This document shows, piece after piece, positions 6,550 to 6,789 of a DNA stretch of 6,789 nt; positions within the stretch are counted from its first letter, which is position 1; the number at the start of each line of letters is the position of its first letter. The notes beneath the pieces were generated by a model. The model did not search any database, had not been told where the DNA came from, and was given only the letters and a program-made list of their open reading frames with translations. This stretch comes from JAYFNU01 sp964622315. Lineage in GTDB: Bacteria > Bacillota > Clostridia > Oscillospirales > Ruminococcaceae. The stretch spans positions 1-6,789 of the forward strand of contig CAZUOY010000075.1 of assembly GCA_964622315.1 (NCBI GenBank). Direction: 5' to 3'. A program made the translations under genes and the position numbers.

Positions 6550-6789
6550 TGACAACTTATTATCAGTGCTGAGATAACTTTTTGTGTTATATTACAACAA
6601 ACGCACCCTATTTGGTCACATTATAACCATTTCGCCCAGCGACATTCCTTGCGATAAGGTTAGCTATGGCGGTTCACCTTTCGCGTTTAATAAGAAAGGC
6701 GGTTCGTAATGGAATAAAGAACTGCCTTAGCACCAAAACAAAAAACACCCCAAAGGGTGCTTTTGTTCTTAAGAAGGTCAGAATTTCTG
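6550..6789. other. Non-coding region with several potential hairpins; possible repeat element or small RNA
   Basis: No convincing gene is present. Readable structures are: CCTT/AAGG hairpin at 6647-6659; GGCGGTTC twice, at 6668-6675 and 6698-6705, exactly 30 bases apart; CCTTTC/GAAAGG at 6677-6682 and 6694-6699; and a 10-bp stem AAGGCGGTTC (6696-6705) with GAACTGCCTT (6719-6728), nine Watson-Crick pairs plus one G-U, loop of 13. After these comes a terminator-like hairpin at 6741-6764. Either GGCGGTTC copy could pair with GAACTGCC, so alternative folds are possible. On the minus strand a frame stays open from the right edge to a TGA at 6676-6674 (37 codons), but it runs through the terminator-like hairpin and has no family match I can name with confidence. 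The region could be an interspersed palindromic element, a short plus-strand RNA, or the 3' end of a transcript from the right. Confidence 0.4.
6740..6767. terminator. Terminator-like hairpin near the right edge
   Basis: CACCC (6746-6750) and GGGTG (6755-6759) close a four-base loop. On the minus strand the stem lengthens to AAAAGCACCC / GGGTGTTTTT with one G-U pair and a U-rich tail, so it best fits termination of a transcript entering from the right, before the padR promoter. On the plus strand the same hairpin is followed by TTTTGTTCTT and could also work. The stem core is short (five G-C-rich pairs), so strength is uncertain. Confidence 0.6.

Noticed and set aside
6549..6578. Divergent plus-strand promoter beside the PadR operator (GTGACA at 6549-6554 with GATAAC at 6573-6578)
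   Set aside because: The -10 match is poor, the spacer is 18 bases, and no plus-strand gene follows.
6668..6710. tRNA-like GGTTC elements
   Set aside because: GGTTC occurs twice but there is no acceptor stem, D arm or anticodon arm around it.

Overview
The window suggests a low-to-moderate GC Firmicute, probably a gut or rumen Clostridia member (Oscillospiraceae/Lachnospiraceae-like). Three things point this way: strong GGAGG-type ribosome sites, a PadR + HAAS-domain + DUF4097 operon of a kind common in Firmicutes, and an intracellular GH43 xylosidase typical of plant-fibre degraders. This is inferred from gene content and style; no phylogenetic marker is present.

Layout. 1-180 is an AT-rich leader. 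181-1716 (+) encodes a cytoplasmic GH43 beta-xylosidase/arabinofuranosidase with all three catalytic acids. 1717-1822 holds a good sigma-A-type promoter overlaid by a cluster of inverted and direct repeats. 1823-4612 (+) encodes a 929-residue soluble hybrid histidine kinase (about four PAS-like sensor modules, HisKA, HATPase, C-terminal receiver). A near-perfect bidirectional terminator (4614-4646) separates it from a convergent three-gene operon on the minus strand. That operon reads, in transcription order, PadR-family repressor (6480-6148), HAAS/DUF1700-type four-TM membrane protein (6148-5489) and membrane-anchored DUF4097 repeat protein (5499-4657). Its genes overlap by 1 and 11 bases. 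Its promoter (TTGACA-N17-TAAAAT) is wrapped by a 12+12 bp perfect inverted repeat, almost certainly the PadR operator.

How the genes work together. The minus-strand operon looks like a self-regulated envelope-response module: PadR represses its own promoter, the HAAS protein probably couples PadR to the membrane, and the DUF4097 protein displays a beta-solenoid-like repeat domain outside the membrane. The hybrid kinase has no adjacent response regulator or HPt partner, so it must signal to proteins encoded elsewhere. The GH43 enzyme would hydrolyse imported xylo-oligosaccharides, but no transporter is in view.

6550-6789 has no convincing gene. It contains several potential hairpins, including a terminator-like one and a 10-bp stem, and could be an interspersed palindromic repeat, a small RNA, or simply the 3' end of a transcript from beyond the right edge. 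I see no CRISPR array, tRNA, rRNA, insertion sequence or phage gene. No clearly new multi-gene system is visible; the least explained signals are the repeat cluster before the kinase and the structured right-hand region.
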